NCBI GenBank assembly: GCA_020912385.1 | Contig: CP087214.1 | Span: 372,001 to 436,000, forward strand | Direction: 5' to 3' | Length of the DNA stretch: 64,000 bases | Source: Neofusicoccum parvum | Lineage: Eukaryota > Ascomycota > Dothideomycetes > Botryosphaeriales > Botryosphaeriaceae | Shown: in pieces, positions 45,701-56,858 of the stretch | Numbering within the stretch: position 1 is the stretch's first letter | How the letters are laid out: each line of letters begins with the position of its first letter | Program-made: the position numbers and the translations under genes | The notes under the pieces: generated by a model | Told to the model about the DNA's origin: nothing | The model's database searches: none | The model's input: the letters and a program-made list of their open reading frames with translations, nothing else

Positions 45701-45926
45701 AGACGCGCTTGACGTCCATCTTGGAGAACTTCTTGTTGCCGGCAGCGCGGCCCATCAGCAGGGTGAGCAGAGTGTCTTCGATGTCGCCATGGCGCCAGTT
45801 CTGGCCCTCGATCTTGGCCGTCGAGGCGATGTTGCCGGCGCCGAAAGCATGGCCAGGGCGCGCGAGGAAGACAAGCAGCACCAGGCAGGAGAGGAGAAGG
45901 GTAGGAGAGAGCCGAAGGGTCGGCAT
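42764..45926 (-). CDS. het-C: HET-C family heterokaryon-incompatibility protein
   Basis: Five exons: 45926-45660, 45564-45440, 45386-45091, 45035-43433 and 43379-42764; 968 aa, very close to the length I recall for Neurospora HET-C. Residues 1-27 form a signal peptide (TLLLSCLVLLVFLARPGHAF core). Family blocks follow: NWRHGDIEDTLLTLLMGRAA, VYFGNWLRDYSQAVD and RLLGTGCHCLEDYSAHSNF, which is rebuilt across an intron. The C-terminal third is low-complexity: Ser/Arg/Glu-rich, then Tyr/Gly-rich repeats (GGGYGQGGGYGG). In Neurospora, allelic HET-C forms interact at the plasma membrane, with PIN-C, to trigger incompatibility. In most ascomycetes the gene is conserved but its role is unclear. No NLR partner gene lies in the window. 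The last acceptor is TAG; the nearby CAG would hit a stop. Confidence 0.93.
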
Positions 45927-46698
45927 GGTGGGCGCAGTGGGTGCGTCAATTCAGAGGTAGAGGATAGGATGGGTATGCCAGTGGGATGGCCAGGGAAGAT
46001 GCGGACAGCAAGAGGTGTTGTGAGGATGGAGAGGAATGAGAAGACAGCAAGGCGTGGTGGCGGGGTAGCAGTGTCACAGCAACAGCGAAGAGGCGCCCGC
46101 TGGAGCTGAGGAGGGGCACGCACGGCCGGCCTGAGACACTTCGCCAGCCAACTCGCACACCAGGAAAGGCCACTGGCGCCTTGGCGAACGTCATCCGCAC
46201 AGCAAATGATCCGCTGCACAGGTAAGGCGTATGCTAAGCTGTCGCGTCGCACGCAGGGTTGCTTTCCTGGTCAGACCCGTCGCGCGTAGAGGAACGCGCT
46301 TGCAACCATCGCTGTAGGTACCGCGCTCTGGACCCTTCAGAGCTCTCTCCCCTCAGTCGCGCCCCGCGTCGCAACGGTCACACAGTTAGCGCAGACGCGT
46401 CTCTTGCAGGGGTGCTGGGCGAGAGTCAATTTTGTGGGCGCAGCATCCAGACATGTGAGAAGCGCCACACCGGTCACGGATGTTCGGCAGCCGACAGCAG
46501 GGCTCACGAGTGCTGCTGCCACAGCTGCGATTTTTGTGCGTGTTGGCCAACTTTTTCTGCAAAAACGTCTACAATTGGCCGAAGCAGCCCCAGCCTTGAA
46601 ACACCGCGGTGACGCGCTCGCCTCCGGTGCTCCACAAAGCGCCCACACCCCTGTCCAGCTGCGTGATACGAGCTGGCTGGATGTACCTCCGCACCCTC
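45927..46698. other. intergenic region upstream of het-C
   Basis: 772 bp between the het-C start codon and the stop codon of the Clr5-domain gene, both on the minus strand. It should hold the het-C promoter; nothing else is recognised. Confidence 0.45.
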
Positions 46699-48816
46699 TC
46701 ACGCCAGTTGCACGGCAAACGTAACCTTCCCTGCCGACATGTGCGCCAGATACCCTCCCAGCTCCTCGTTGTCGTCGATTGGGTAGTTCACCTCCTTGAA
46801 GTCCTTGCCCTTGACCACGCCCTCGATGCGCACCACGCTTGAATCTGGGTGCGCCTTCGTGGCCAGTGCTTGCAGCTCCTCCATCGTACCTGACGTTAGC
46901 GCCCCCAGCCAGAGACGCGGTTCGGACTGTATTTGCGAGTGCTGGTGCAGTCTGAAAAACACAGGGATGGGAGTCGGCTCCGGGTCTGGATAAGCCGGAG
47001 CATAGCTATACTCTCGTGCATGCTGTTGATGCTGGTTAGACGGCCCAATGCCCGTGTAGTCCTGTTGCTGATGCGCTGTCTGGCCACCATAAACAGGGCT
47101 CTGCTGTTGGTGCATTGCCTGGTTGCTGTAGACCGGGCTTTGCTGCTGTTGTACAGCGAGGTCGTTGGCCGCTAGCAGAAGTGACGGGTCGATCTGAAGA
47201 TCGCTAGCACTGGTCGCTTCGCGGGCTGCAGAAGTGGTAGGTGTAGGTGTGGATGGGGCATAGGCCGCCGGAGTCGTCTTCATCGGGCTGGCATGAGCAC
47301 TCTGAGATCTGCGAGCAGGTGTTTGCATAGCACGTGGTGGAGCTGGGCCAGGACCCGGGCCAGTGTTGATCTGCTTCTTGCGGGACGGATCACGCTTGGT
47401 CTGATCATCGCGCAGCCGCTTCATGACATCGCGGCAGAGCACCTCTAGAGCCTTCAGTCGTTGTTGATGCTGCGGGTCGGTGTCGCCTGGCGCGAGGATA
47501 CGCTGTAGAATGGCTGACCCTGCCATCCACTGCTCCTTGAGCTCCTGCCAATGCTCATTCCCTGTCTCGAGTTTACTGGTGATGTGGTCTGCCTTGAGAA
47601 TCTCGTAGAACTCGTCCCGAATTTGCCTGCTCTCTGCCGGATTGACGCCGATGATATTTTTTGCTTCCGCAATCGTCATCCTGCGTTCCATGGTCCTCAT
47701 CCGCTTTGTGACGTCGGTGCAAATGACATCCAGTGACAGCATCTTCTGGTCAGGTTTTTCCATCTGCTCATCCGTGAACTGCGCCTGGAGATGTTCGTTC
47801 TCAGCGATCAGTCGATCCTTGACCTGCTGCCATTTGTCTGGCCCGGCAAGGGTCTTCTTGATGACGCTCTCCTCCTCGCATATTGTCTGAAACTGATCAC
47901 GCAGCTGGCGATAGAGTTCATTGTCGAGGTTCAAGTAGGACTTGCTCTCATCAATAGTCGTTTCGGAAGGGAAGCGCGGAGGGCCTGCAGGATCGGCAGG
48001 CAAACCTGCCCATCCACGCATCCGTCGTCGGCGTTTCCGACTCCGCCAGCGTTCATCGCTCTCCTGTTGTATTTTTTCCATACGTTCTTTTCTCTTACGC
48101 AGAATCTCTGGATCAGGTTCTGGAGATTGCTCCCTTGCTGCTGTGCCAGGGGTCTGGGAAGACATGGCTGGCAGACCTGCATCCTCCTGCTGAATCACGG
48201 TTAGCGTACAGACTTGTTGTAAGGTCTTTCCACATACATCGATTGCTTGTCGTAGTTCGTTCACGAAAGATTCCGGGTAGGTCTCCGATGTTTGAGCAAT
48301 AGCTGCCGTGGTAGTTGCTCCCTTCATGCCATTGGGGACTCTCAGTAGCCATCTGTTCTTGGCGCGAACACGCATGAGCTCACGCTCTCTGATCTCGAAC
48401 CCTTCATCGTTCAAGATCTGCAGCATGTCCCTCTGGTTCGTATTCTTCTCCCATAGTTCTTTGACGCGAGCGACGAGCGCCGGGTTCTTGTGTGCGGGAT
48501 TCTGCTTGCTTGGAAAGTCCCATCGCTGCTGGATCTATCAGCCATCCGTCACGACGTAAGAACACCCAATTCAGGTGATTTAGAGACAAACCTTGAACTG
48601 GGTCTGGAAGGCGCGTTTGCTACCAGTAGTTAGACTCGCGCATCATGTCTGAGTCGGCGTCCGTAGAGTACGGTGGACCGTTGCAACCGCGCAAAATACA
48701 TACCTTGGGGCAAAATCGCGCTGCTTCCAGAATTCCATGACCTCGTCAAGAGACCTCCTCTCCTCTACGTAGAGTCGGTAGCATTCAGCTTCTTTGCCAT
48801 CCCAATCGTAGACCAT
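46699..48816 (-). CDS. Clr5-domain protein with a duplicated helical module
   Basis: Three exons on the minus strand: 48816-48704, 48619-48592 (28 nt) and 48528-46699; 656 aa. Residues 1-50 or so form a Clr5 domain (MVYDWDGKEAECYRLYVEER, then SLDEVMEFWKQRDFAP, then KRAFQTQFKQRWDF), a fungal N-terminal domain of unclear DNA- or chromatin-linked role. A basic helix KRRRRMRG lies near 215. Two copies of a roughly 75-residue module (about 252-326 and 347-421) follow. The middle is Pro/Gln-rich. The last 90 residues (from about 570) look like a compact alpha/beta domain ending GKVTFAVQLA. The tiny second exon is needed to complete the Clr5 fold. The function is unknown; a nuclear role is inferred. 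Confidence 0.82.
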
Positions 48817-49576
48817 CTTGTCGTGCTGATGCGCGCTGAGCGCGTGACTCGGGTGGGCGTAAAGTGCGCTGTTGGTGCGTGTGGTCGGGTGGGCGCGAGT
48901 GGATGTTGGCCTGCCGGGGCCAGCCGGGGCCGGTCTTGGCATTTCGGCGAAGATTCTGTCACGTGCCCTGTTCGCACAGGTGGATTATCAGAATGCCTGT
49001 TAGGGGAGGTTTGAAGCGTTCCTCTAGGTAGTTTTGGTACATGATCTTAAGAAGTATTGCGTGTGGATGAGGTTTCAACTCCTCGAGCAGCTGTGCGTAC
49101 CGGTTGAGCCAGTTGAGAGCAGCTCGCACCAGTCGTCGGCTACCGCACCGCCTCTCAGGTCAACGTCGGTAGAACGGTCTGCAAGCCAAGAATGGTTGAA
49201 AACCATTGTTTCAGATATAAAATATTGTCTTTGATGCATACTGTAAGCCCGGGTTGGCTCCTTTCGTTCTGATATTCCCCGCTATCAAATCTGCAGCAAG
49301 GCTGATCTCAACCCTACATACACAACGCTGCAAAAGGCCATCCACTGATCAACGAACACTGATTAGAGCAAAAGCGGTGGGCCATGAAACGTGTCTTGCA
49401 TTATCAAACTATTGTGAATACACAGGTGGGGAGGATGAGAGGTATCGGAACCGAAGCTGATGCGTGTCGCTGAATTGCCAAGAGCGTCGAAGCAAGAGTC
49501 CCGAGAGGTATGGAGACGCATTTTGGCGGAAATGATAGCTCCTCCAAATCTAAACTCCGTGCCAATGATGAAGACC
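48817..49576. other. intergenic region, Clr5 promoter and dynein light chain 3' side
   Basis: 760 bp. It should contain the promoter of the minus-strand Clr5 gene and the 3' UTR of the dynein light chain gene. No gene-like frame was seen. Confidence 0.45.
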
Positions 49577-50187
49577 TCACTGCGTCTTGAAGAGCAGGAT
49601 TGCGCAGTGTCCCAAGTAGAAATAGATGAAGTGCTTGGTTTCTGAAACGCCGTCAGCCGCGGGAGGGTGTACAAAGCGTATTGTTCAGCCTACCATGCGT
49701 GACGAAGCTTCCGAAATTCCTGCCCACGATGCAGTGCCAGGTGGCTCCTCGCTTGTCGTCAAACTGAATCTGGTCAGCGCACGTCCTTGGCGGATGCCTG
49801 CGCCCGGATTCTTACCTCTTTCTTGATGTACTGGGCGATGTCCTGGAGCTACATAAGCTTGCAACGGTTCCTGCTGGGAAGACGCCCTCAGGGCCTACCT
49901 TCTCGATGTTGAACTTTTGCATGGCCTCGGTCGCTACACGCGAGTCAGTATCATAACATGCACGCGGGGAGGAGACGGCCACTCACCAACCTCAATAGCC
50001 TGCTCTTGCATGTCAAGGGTCTGGGCGGCTATCGTTAGCACAAGGTGAGGGTTTCTCTGGACACGCGGACTCCATACCATGTCCGCAGACTTGACCTGGG
50101 CTGGACACACACATCAGAGGGGTCTGTCACGGGGGGTAAAAGGGGTGGCTTACCCTCCAGCTTCTCGGGGTTCTTCTCGTTGGCCAT
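49577..50187 (-). CDS. cytoplasmic dynein light chain, LC8/DYNLL family
   Basis: Seven exons on the minus strand: 50187-50154, 50100-50078, 50020-49987, 49933-49899, 49842-49816, 49763-49694 and 49641-49577; 95 aa. No single exon is long enough to stand out, but the joined protein is unmistakable LC8: [73 protein letters not shown]8 is a dimeric hub that binds dynein intermediate chain and many other partners through a groove between its beta strands. In filamentous fungi (nudG in Aspergillus) it supports nuclear migration. Two acceptors were chosen over nearby AGs because they restore the family length without extra residues. It is divergent from MRD1, 319 bp away. Confidence 0.95.
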
Positions 50188-50506
50188 GGTGATGACGCAC
50201 TTCGGTGTGGAGCGGATGCGGAGAGTCGAACGATTAGAGACGGAGGAGGAGCAGCGGTATGGAAAGAGATGGAATGAGAAGGTGGAGCTGATTGGTCAAA
50301 TATCGTGACGGTCTCCGGATGGGGCTGTCCGGCATGTGAGGGAAGGGGGCGGGCTGACGATGCTCGGCGGCGGTCGGCGCACAGGCGCCTCCGCCCGTCG
50401 GGTCCCGCAAAGCCTGCGCGCTAAGGAAATTTTGTGTCGCTCACACTGTTTACGCCCACACACAAAACACACGCTGCCGCCCACCCAGCGCGTCTGGCCT
50501 CGCACC
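50188..50506. promoter_or_regulatory. bidirectional promoter, dynein light chain and MRD1
   Basis: 319 bp separate the two start codons, so the two genes share a short divergent promoter. No clear TATA box; a pyrimidine/AC-rich leader precedes the MRD1 ATG. Confidence 0.6.
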
Positions 50507-53266
50507 ATGGCTTCCTCACGCATCTTCGTCAGGGGCCTTCCCCCAACGCTCAACGAGGCCGAGTTCCGCAAGCACTTTGCCCAGCGCGATGCCGTCACCG
50601 ACGCGAAGTTGCTGTCGCATCGCCGCATCGGCTACGTTGGCTACAAAACCCCAGAGGCCGCCGAGAAGGCCGTCAAGTACTTCAACAGGACATTCATCCG
50701 GATGTCGAGAATAGGCGTCGAGTTAGCCCGACCCGTAAGACCTACCTCTCGTCTCCGCCCACATTTTGCTAACCGCGGATCGCAGGTCGACGACGCGCCA
50801 CAGCCCAAAAACAGGAAGCGTGCCCCAACCGCAGCGCTGCCCGTAGCGGACAATGACTCGAAGGAGTCGAGGTCAACGGTGGAGAGCTCTCTCAAGCGCA
50901 AGAGGGGCGTCGATGATACCGTTGAGGCCGACCCGAAGCTCAAAGAGTTCCTCGAGGTCATGAAGCCGGCGTCCAAGAATAAGACATGGGCGAATGGTGA
51001 CATGCAGGTCGACCAGGCTGCCGTGGCAGACGAGAGCAGCAAGGTCGAGCCTGTCCATGTCGCTGAAGCTGAGAGCGATGATGAGTACCAGACGGTCCAG
51101 AAGAAGCCCAAACGCGCTGAGTCGGTGCCTGTGGCTGAGACTGCTGATGTCAACACTCCAGCCACTCAGCCATCGGGCGAAAGCTCGCACACGGACGAGC
51201 AGGCCGATGAAGAAGCAGAGCAGCAAGTGGACACAGAGCCCATGACAGATGCCGACTGGCTACGCTCAAGAACGAGCAGAACGTTGGATGTGGTCGATGA
51301 TGACGAAGAGCTCGCACATCGTCCCAAGCCTTCTCAAAAGGAGGTCTCCAGCGCCTCAGAAGACGGGAAGCAGGAGGCGGAAAGCGACACCCAAGCACCG
51401 GCTTCCAGCGGCGATGCAGCCGCTGACAAAACCGAGGCCCAGGTCAGCTCCGATGTCGACGCCATACACCGCACCGGGCGCCTGTTTCTACGGAATCTGT
51501 CTTACGAGGTGTCGGAAGATGATTTGCGTGGCCATTTCGGTTCTTTTGGGACACTACAAGAGGTAAGAAGCTCCGGCATTCCTTATCCCCTGCATACCTC
51601 TTTCGTGATGAACACCAGATAGGGACAACCGATGCAAAGCATTTGAGGAGACCCTGGGAGAAAATTTTAGTAGATGCTTCTCATTTTCTGAACTCTATGA
51701 GGCCACAATTCCTTCATTCATCTCTACCACTTTCGCAACGCGGATGCTAATATTGGGCCGTAGGTTCATGTCCCCCTCGACTCGAAAACTGGCAAGGGCA
51801 AGGGCTTTGCCTATGTCCTCTTCGAGAATCCCGAGGGTGCTGTGCGGGCTTATGAGGAGCTTGATGGCAGAATCTTCCAGGGTCGCCTTCTGCACGTTCT
51901 CCCTGCTGCTGCTAAGCGGGATAACAAACTTGACGAGTTTGCCATCTCCAAGTTGCCGATCAAGCAACAGCGGCAGATACAGCGAAAAGCAGAGGCGGCA
52001 ACTTCGACGTTCAACTGGAACTCCCTGTACATGAACGCCGACGCTGTCATCTCGTCTGTTGCCGATCGTTTGGGTGTCAACAAATCCGAGGTTCTTGATC
52101 CGACCTCGTCGGATGCTGCTGTCAAACAAGCCCACGCCGAAACGCACATCATCCAAGAGACAAAAGCGTACTTCACGCAAAACGGAGTTGATCTCGATGC
52201 CTTCAAGCAGCGGGCCAGAGGAGATACGGCCATCTTGGTTAAGAACTTTTCATACGGCACCAGTTCGGATGAGCTCAAGAAAATGTTCGAAGAGCATGGC
52301 ACGGTCACCCGTTTCCTCATGCCTCCCAGTGGCACCATCGCCATAGTGGAATTCGCTCTGGCTCCTCAGGCTCGCACCGCCTTTGCTTCGCTTGCCTACC
52401 GTAAAATCAAGGACTCGATTCTCTTCCTCGAGAAGGCTCCGAAGGATCTGTTCAAGGAAGGCTTCACACCACAGTCTGTGCCTACCACTGTTGCCTCGGC
52501 ACCGGAAGGTAAGGCTAGGCTGGCTGCATCTGACTTGCTTGCCAAGGACGCAGAGCCGACGCAGGTGGACACCTCGACTCTTTACGTCCGTAACTTGGCC
52601 TTCTCCACGACGACTCAGCGTCTGACGGAGGTCTTCAGACCTCTTGACGGCTTCGTTTCTGCGCGGGTGAAGACCAAGACGGATCCGAAGAAGCCAGGAC
52701 AGATTCTTAGCATGGGCTTCGGTTTCCTTGAGTTCCGTACGAAGGAGCAAGCCCAGGCTGCCCTCGCCGCAATGGACGGCTACAGCCTTGACGGTTACAA
52801 GCTTATGATCAAGGCGTCCAACAAAGGTCTGGATGTGGCCGAGGAACGTCGCAAAGATGACAAGGCGAAGAAGGCGGCGGGTCGGCAGACCAAAATCATC
52901 ATCAAGAACTTGCCGTTCGAGGCGACCAAGAAGGACATACGCGCCTTATTTGGAGCCTACGGACAGCTCCGTTCGGTGCGCGTACCTAAGAAATTCGACG
53001 CCTCAGCGAGGGGTTTCGCGTTTGCTGATTTCACAACTCCTCGCGAGGCGGAGAACGCCATGGACGCGCTGCGCAGTACCCACTTGCTTGGCCGCAAATT
53101 GGTCCTGGATTTCGCTGCTGAAGATCCGGAGGACGCTGAAGAGGAGATCGCCAAGATGCAGAAGAAAGTTGGCACGCAAGTCAACAAGGTCGCCCTTCAA
53201 AAACTCACGGGTGCCGGAAGAAAGAAATTTAATGTCGCAGGCACCGATGAGCTCGAAGCAGCTTAA
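50507..53266 (+). CDS. MRD1: multiple RNA-binding domain protein Mrd1
   Basis: Exons 50507-50734, 50786-51562 and 51764-53266; 835 aa, the size of fungal Mrd1. Five RRMs are visible: RRM1 at residues 4-76 (RIFVRGLP, RIGYVGYK), RRM2 split by intron 2 (RLFLRNLSYEVSEDDLRGHF, GKGFAYVLF), RRM3 (AILVKNFSYGTSSDELKKMF, TIAIVEF), RRM4 (TLYVRNLAFSTTTQRLTEVF, GFGFLEF) and RRM5 (KIIIKNLPFEATKKDIRALF, RGFAFADF). The linker after RRM1 is acidic and Ser-rich. Mrd1 binds pre-rRNA and U3-containing pre-ribosomes and is needed for cleavages leading to 18S rRNA. Intron 1 (51 nt) is a multiple of three and stop-free, so it reads through in the genomic frame. Its GTAAGA donor, GCTAAC branch and CAG acceptor mark it as an intron. 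Confidence 0.94.
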
Positions 53267-54247
53267 GACGGTAAAAGAGACGGGGATCCCAAAGATTTTG
53301 CCTACGCGGCCCTTTGCCCGTTGCCCGCGTCGGCCCCTTGCTTCGTCGGCGAAACGCGATCTCGAGCGCGCCACTCTGGTTTGCTGCCCCCTTGGACAGC
53401 TGATTCCCATTGCCTGGACCCACCACCCAAATGCAGGACAGCACGATCTCCTCTGGGTAGCGTTCGACCGAATTTCAGTTGCAGGTGGGAAACGTCTTGA
53501 ACCTTTTCTACCGCGTCCGTGAAAACCTTGCTGCGACTGATGTCTTAGGCGCGCGTATCCTCCACGCTAAACAGAGAAATCAAGGGTCATGACGCCCAGC
53601 AAACCAATTTCTTTCTGAACTCACACGCTAACCTCTGTCGCATTCCTGTCGAAAGACTCGGCTCAACTGCCGCAGCGCTGCCCGCAGAGTGGGTGTGAAG
53701 AACATTCCTCGCATAGGCTACATCCCTGGCACCGCGAGAGGGGTCTCAAGTCACCAGAAAGAAGATCTTTGGGGGCGAAAGGCCCGGCCAGCCCTTGCTT
53801 ATCAGGCTAACATGATAGAATAGAAGGAAGTCAGCATTCTTCTAATAGACCAATCTATGAAAATCAGTCAAGAACGTCAACAAACGATGATGAAATCCAG
53901 CCAATCCTATCGCGCCGTGAATCTTGGGTAGAATTGGCTTTTCTTATGTCATTGATCGACCCACGCCTCTCCTGCCGGCCGTTTCCATGGTGCCCTGTGG
54001 CATTGTTCGACAACGAGGCTCCTTCTGAGTCGATACCCAGCCTTCCTATAAACAACAGGCCACTTCTCTACATTCCCACACTCACCGTCCACATTCTCTT
54101 TCTCTGTCAAGTCATTCCTTTGGTCCAGCTCTCTACGTTCCTTCGTCTTTGACTGCTCTGTTCGAAAGAGCGAAGCCCAGCACCCCAGACATTCTTACTT
54201 TTGAAGCCTCATTCTTACCCTACCGCGCGGCATTCCCGAAACCTACA
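53267..54247. promoter_or_regulatory. abaA promoter and leader with nine CATTCY elements
   Basis: Nine copies of CATTCC/T, the AbaA response element described in Aspergillus, all in the same orientation, start at 53641, 53703, 53835, 54071, 54092, 54113, 54190, 54210 and 54231. One AGAGGGG at 53737-53743 fits the published BrlA consensus MRAGGGR. A TATAAA at 54047-54052 lies about 200 bp before the ATG. The last three CATTCY copies fall in the probable 5' UTR. Confidence 0.6.
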
Positions 54248-56858
54248 ATGGACAGAAGCTCATGCATCTTACCGTCCAACGCTCCATCACTTCACGATAA
54301 TATCATCGACGACATAGGGGTTCCGAGACCGATCCTGCAGGAGCGTTGCAGCAACCGGCAGGAGGCCTTTCTGGACACCGACCACCGCAAACATGGGCTC
54401 TACCAGCCCGCCGAGAACTTCTACAACGGGGCGGCACAGGGCTACTCCTTAGCATCTTCACAGAGCTCGCACGCCGGTTACGCTCCGCAGACATGGCTGG
54501 CGGACGAAGACGACCGGGTCAGGCAGGAGTGCGCTCGCTTGTGGCGGATGCTGTCCCGGTCGGACGCGTATCGGAAGTATCGAGCTCGGCAGCCGAAGGA
54601 CTGCAGAGAACAAGATCAGAAATGGCCCGAACACATGGAGTTGGCCTTCTTCTCAGGTAGGACACTCTGCATGTTGGCCAATGAGCATTATCGTGGCACT
54701 GACGTGTTCTTGCATTGCAGCGCTCGTCAAGTACCCGCCAATGGGCCGCCGCAAGCAGATGCATGAGGGGAAGCCCCGCGGACGCAACGAGCTGATCGCC
54801 TATGCCATCGAGAAGTGGACCGGTGAGGCTCGCTCAAGGAAGCAGGTCTCGAGTCACATCCAGGTGCTGAAGCCGCTCTTCAAGGAATACCCCAAGAGTC
54901 AGTATACCTGTCCTGTTCAGCCTCGTCTGCTGCTTGCCGCCTTCCTTACACCCGGACTGACGCCGTTAGTCATGAGATACATGTCCAAAGAAGACCTTGA
55001 CCACCGCCGCCATCATCGGCACAATTCGAATGACATGCTGCGGCGGCGATTTGGAGCACAGGCAAGCATGCGTCCGCTAGATTTCAACTCCATCGACCAA
55101 GGCTCGATATACGCACCTCAGCAACATGCCGCGCTGCCGCCACCTCGACAAATGCTTTCTTCAAGCCCTGCCTTGGTGCCCGCTTGCTTCGAGATGAATG
55201 CTCGGGACACTACCTCTGACCCACCCCGCTCCTTGCACTGCTTCACCCGCTTCCACAAGCGCGCAGAGCAGTCCCCGCTTTACGTCTCCGACTTGCAAGA
55301 CCAGTCCTCAAGCGTACCCAAGCACCTTCGGGACATGCTGGATGATAAGGAGTCGCTGATAAACTGCGACGTTATCCTAGCAGAGTCAAGCATCGAACTG
55401 ATGGCTATGCACGCTCCTGGCGAGAGCACGGAGCTAGGAATACAAATCGAGTTCAACAGCAGCTACGAGTACGCGCTGTACGACCACTTCGAGTCGCACA
55501 CGCGCTTCTACACGGGCGAGGACCTGGCAACGGAACCCAAGAGCGTTCTGGGCTATGACACGCACTATAAGAGGTTACACGCCGTAGCTGGCACATTTGG
55601 CAGCGGCTTCTGGGCAGGGAAACTTGGTGAGCTTTCGTTGATTATGCGGAAAGCCTACAAGAAGAAGGGTGACCTCGTCCCCGCACGCGGAGCCGTCCAG
55701 GTTGACGATGAACGTCTTCAGCAGGCGCGAGAGCACGCCAACCAGACGCTCAAGGCACTCAGCGCCGTGCAGGAGATATTCGCCGTGCCCCGCGGCAGCA
55801 TCGCTGCAGCCAACGGGTATGCCCCCGAGCCCGCAGCCCCAGAACGCGTCCTCATCGTCGGATGGACGTTCCGCCATGCGGGCGCCGGCGAGCCTGGAGC
55901 CACGACCTGGCGCCGTGTAATTCTTCCACACCAGCAGTCCCCCAAGGACGAGCAATCTCTAAAGCAAGATTCCCAGCCCTCTTTTATGAGCGGCAGCACG
56001 AACTCCCTCAAGCAAGATCCCACCAACCCATACAGCCAGCTCAGCCTCGAAACCATGCCTACCAGCGGCCTCATCACACCAACAACCTCCACCCACCCCT
56101 CCTTCGACGCATCCGCCCACAACGGCGCCTTCGACCTCGACCCGCTCTCCTCCATCGGCGGGCCCTTCTCCACCGGCTCCGTCGTGTCCCTCTCGTCCGC
56201 CTCGTCCGCGCCGTCCTCGTACCACACGCACCACCAACACCACCACCTCCAGCCGCACCAACCCGTCGCCGTCTGCTCATCCGCCACCACCGCCGACCTC
56301 GTCGGCACGCTCGCCGGCATCCCGCCGCCGCCGCCCGACCACAACGGGCTCGACTTCGCGGGCGGCCAGATCTCGGTGTGGATGGAGCCGTCAGTGTCGA
56401 TGCAGGGCTACTACGACATCTCGTCGGCCACGAACGCCAGCCTCCCCTCGCCGCTCGAGCACCACCACCACCCCCACCACTCGCACCACCACCACCACCC
56501 GGGCCACGTCTCCATCGCCGGCACCCCGAGCGGCCTCGGCCACCACCCCCCGCCGCAGCCGCCCCACACCCCCGTCGGCTACCACGCGACCGGCGCCGGG
56601 CCCGGCTCGGGCGCCGCGGGCGCCGCCGGCGACGCCGGCCTGCAGGCGTACAACCCGCGCGGCTCGTGGGGCGGCTACGGCGGCCTGCTGGAGGCCGAGT
56701 GGCAGCCGCAGGCGGGCGCGGGCGGCGCGGGCGCGTTCGCGGACGGCGCGTTCAAGGACGACGGCGCGCAGGGGAAGCACGGGCATTACCTGGACGACGG
56801 GTCCGGCGCGCAGGCGCAGGGGTACCAGAGGAGGGATAGTGGGATGTTGGGGTTGTAG
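54248..56858 (+). CDS. abaA: TEA/ATTS-domain transcription factor AbaA
   Basis: Exons 54248-54656, 54721-54897 and 54970-56858; 824 aa. The TEA domain at about residues 128-200 is interrupted by intron 1 and ends at intron 2: KWPEHMELAFFSALVKYPPM, GRRKQMHEGKPRGRNELIAY, SRKQVSSHIQVLKPLF. This is the AbaA/Tec1/TEF DNA-binding domain that recognises CATTCY. The middle is a weakly structured regulatory region; the C-terminus is His-, Pro- and Gly-rich. AbaA acts in the nucleus between BrlA and WetA in conidiophore development, controlling phialide differentiation. Promoter elements suggest autoregulation. Intron 2 (72 nt, GTCAGT donor) is stop-free and in frame; I treat it as an intron because removal restores the family-like join KEYPKIMRYMSKEDL. 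Confidence 0.92.
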
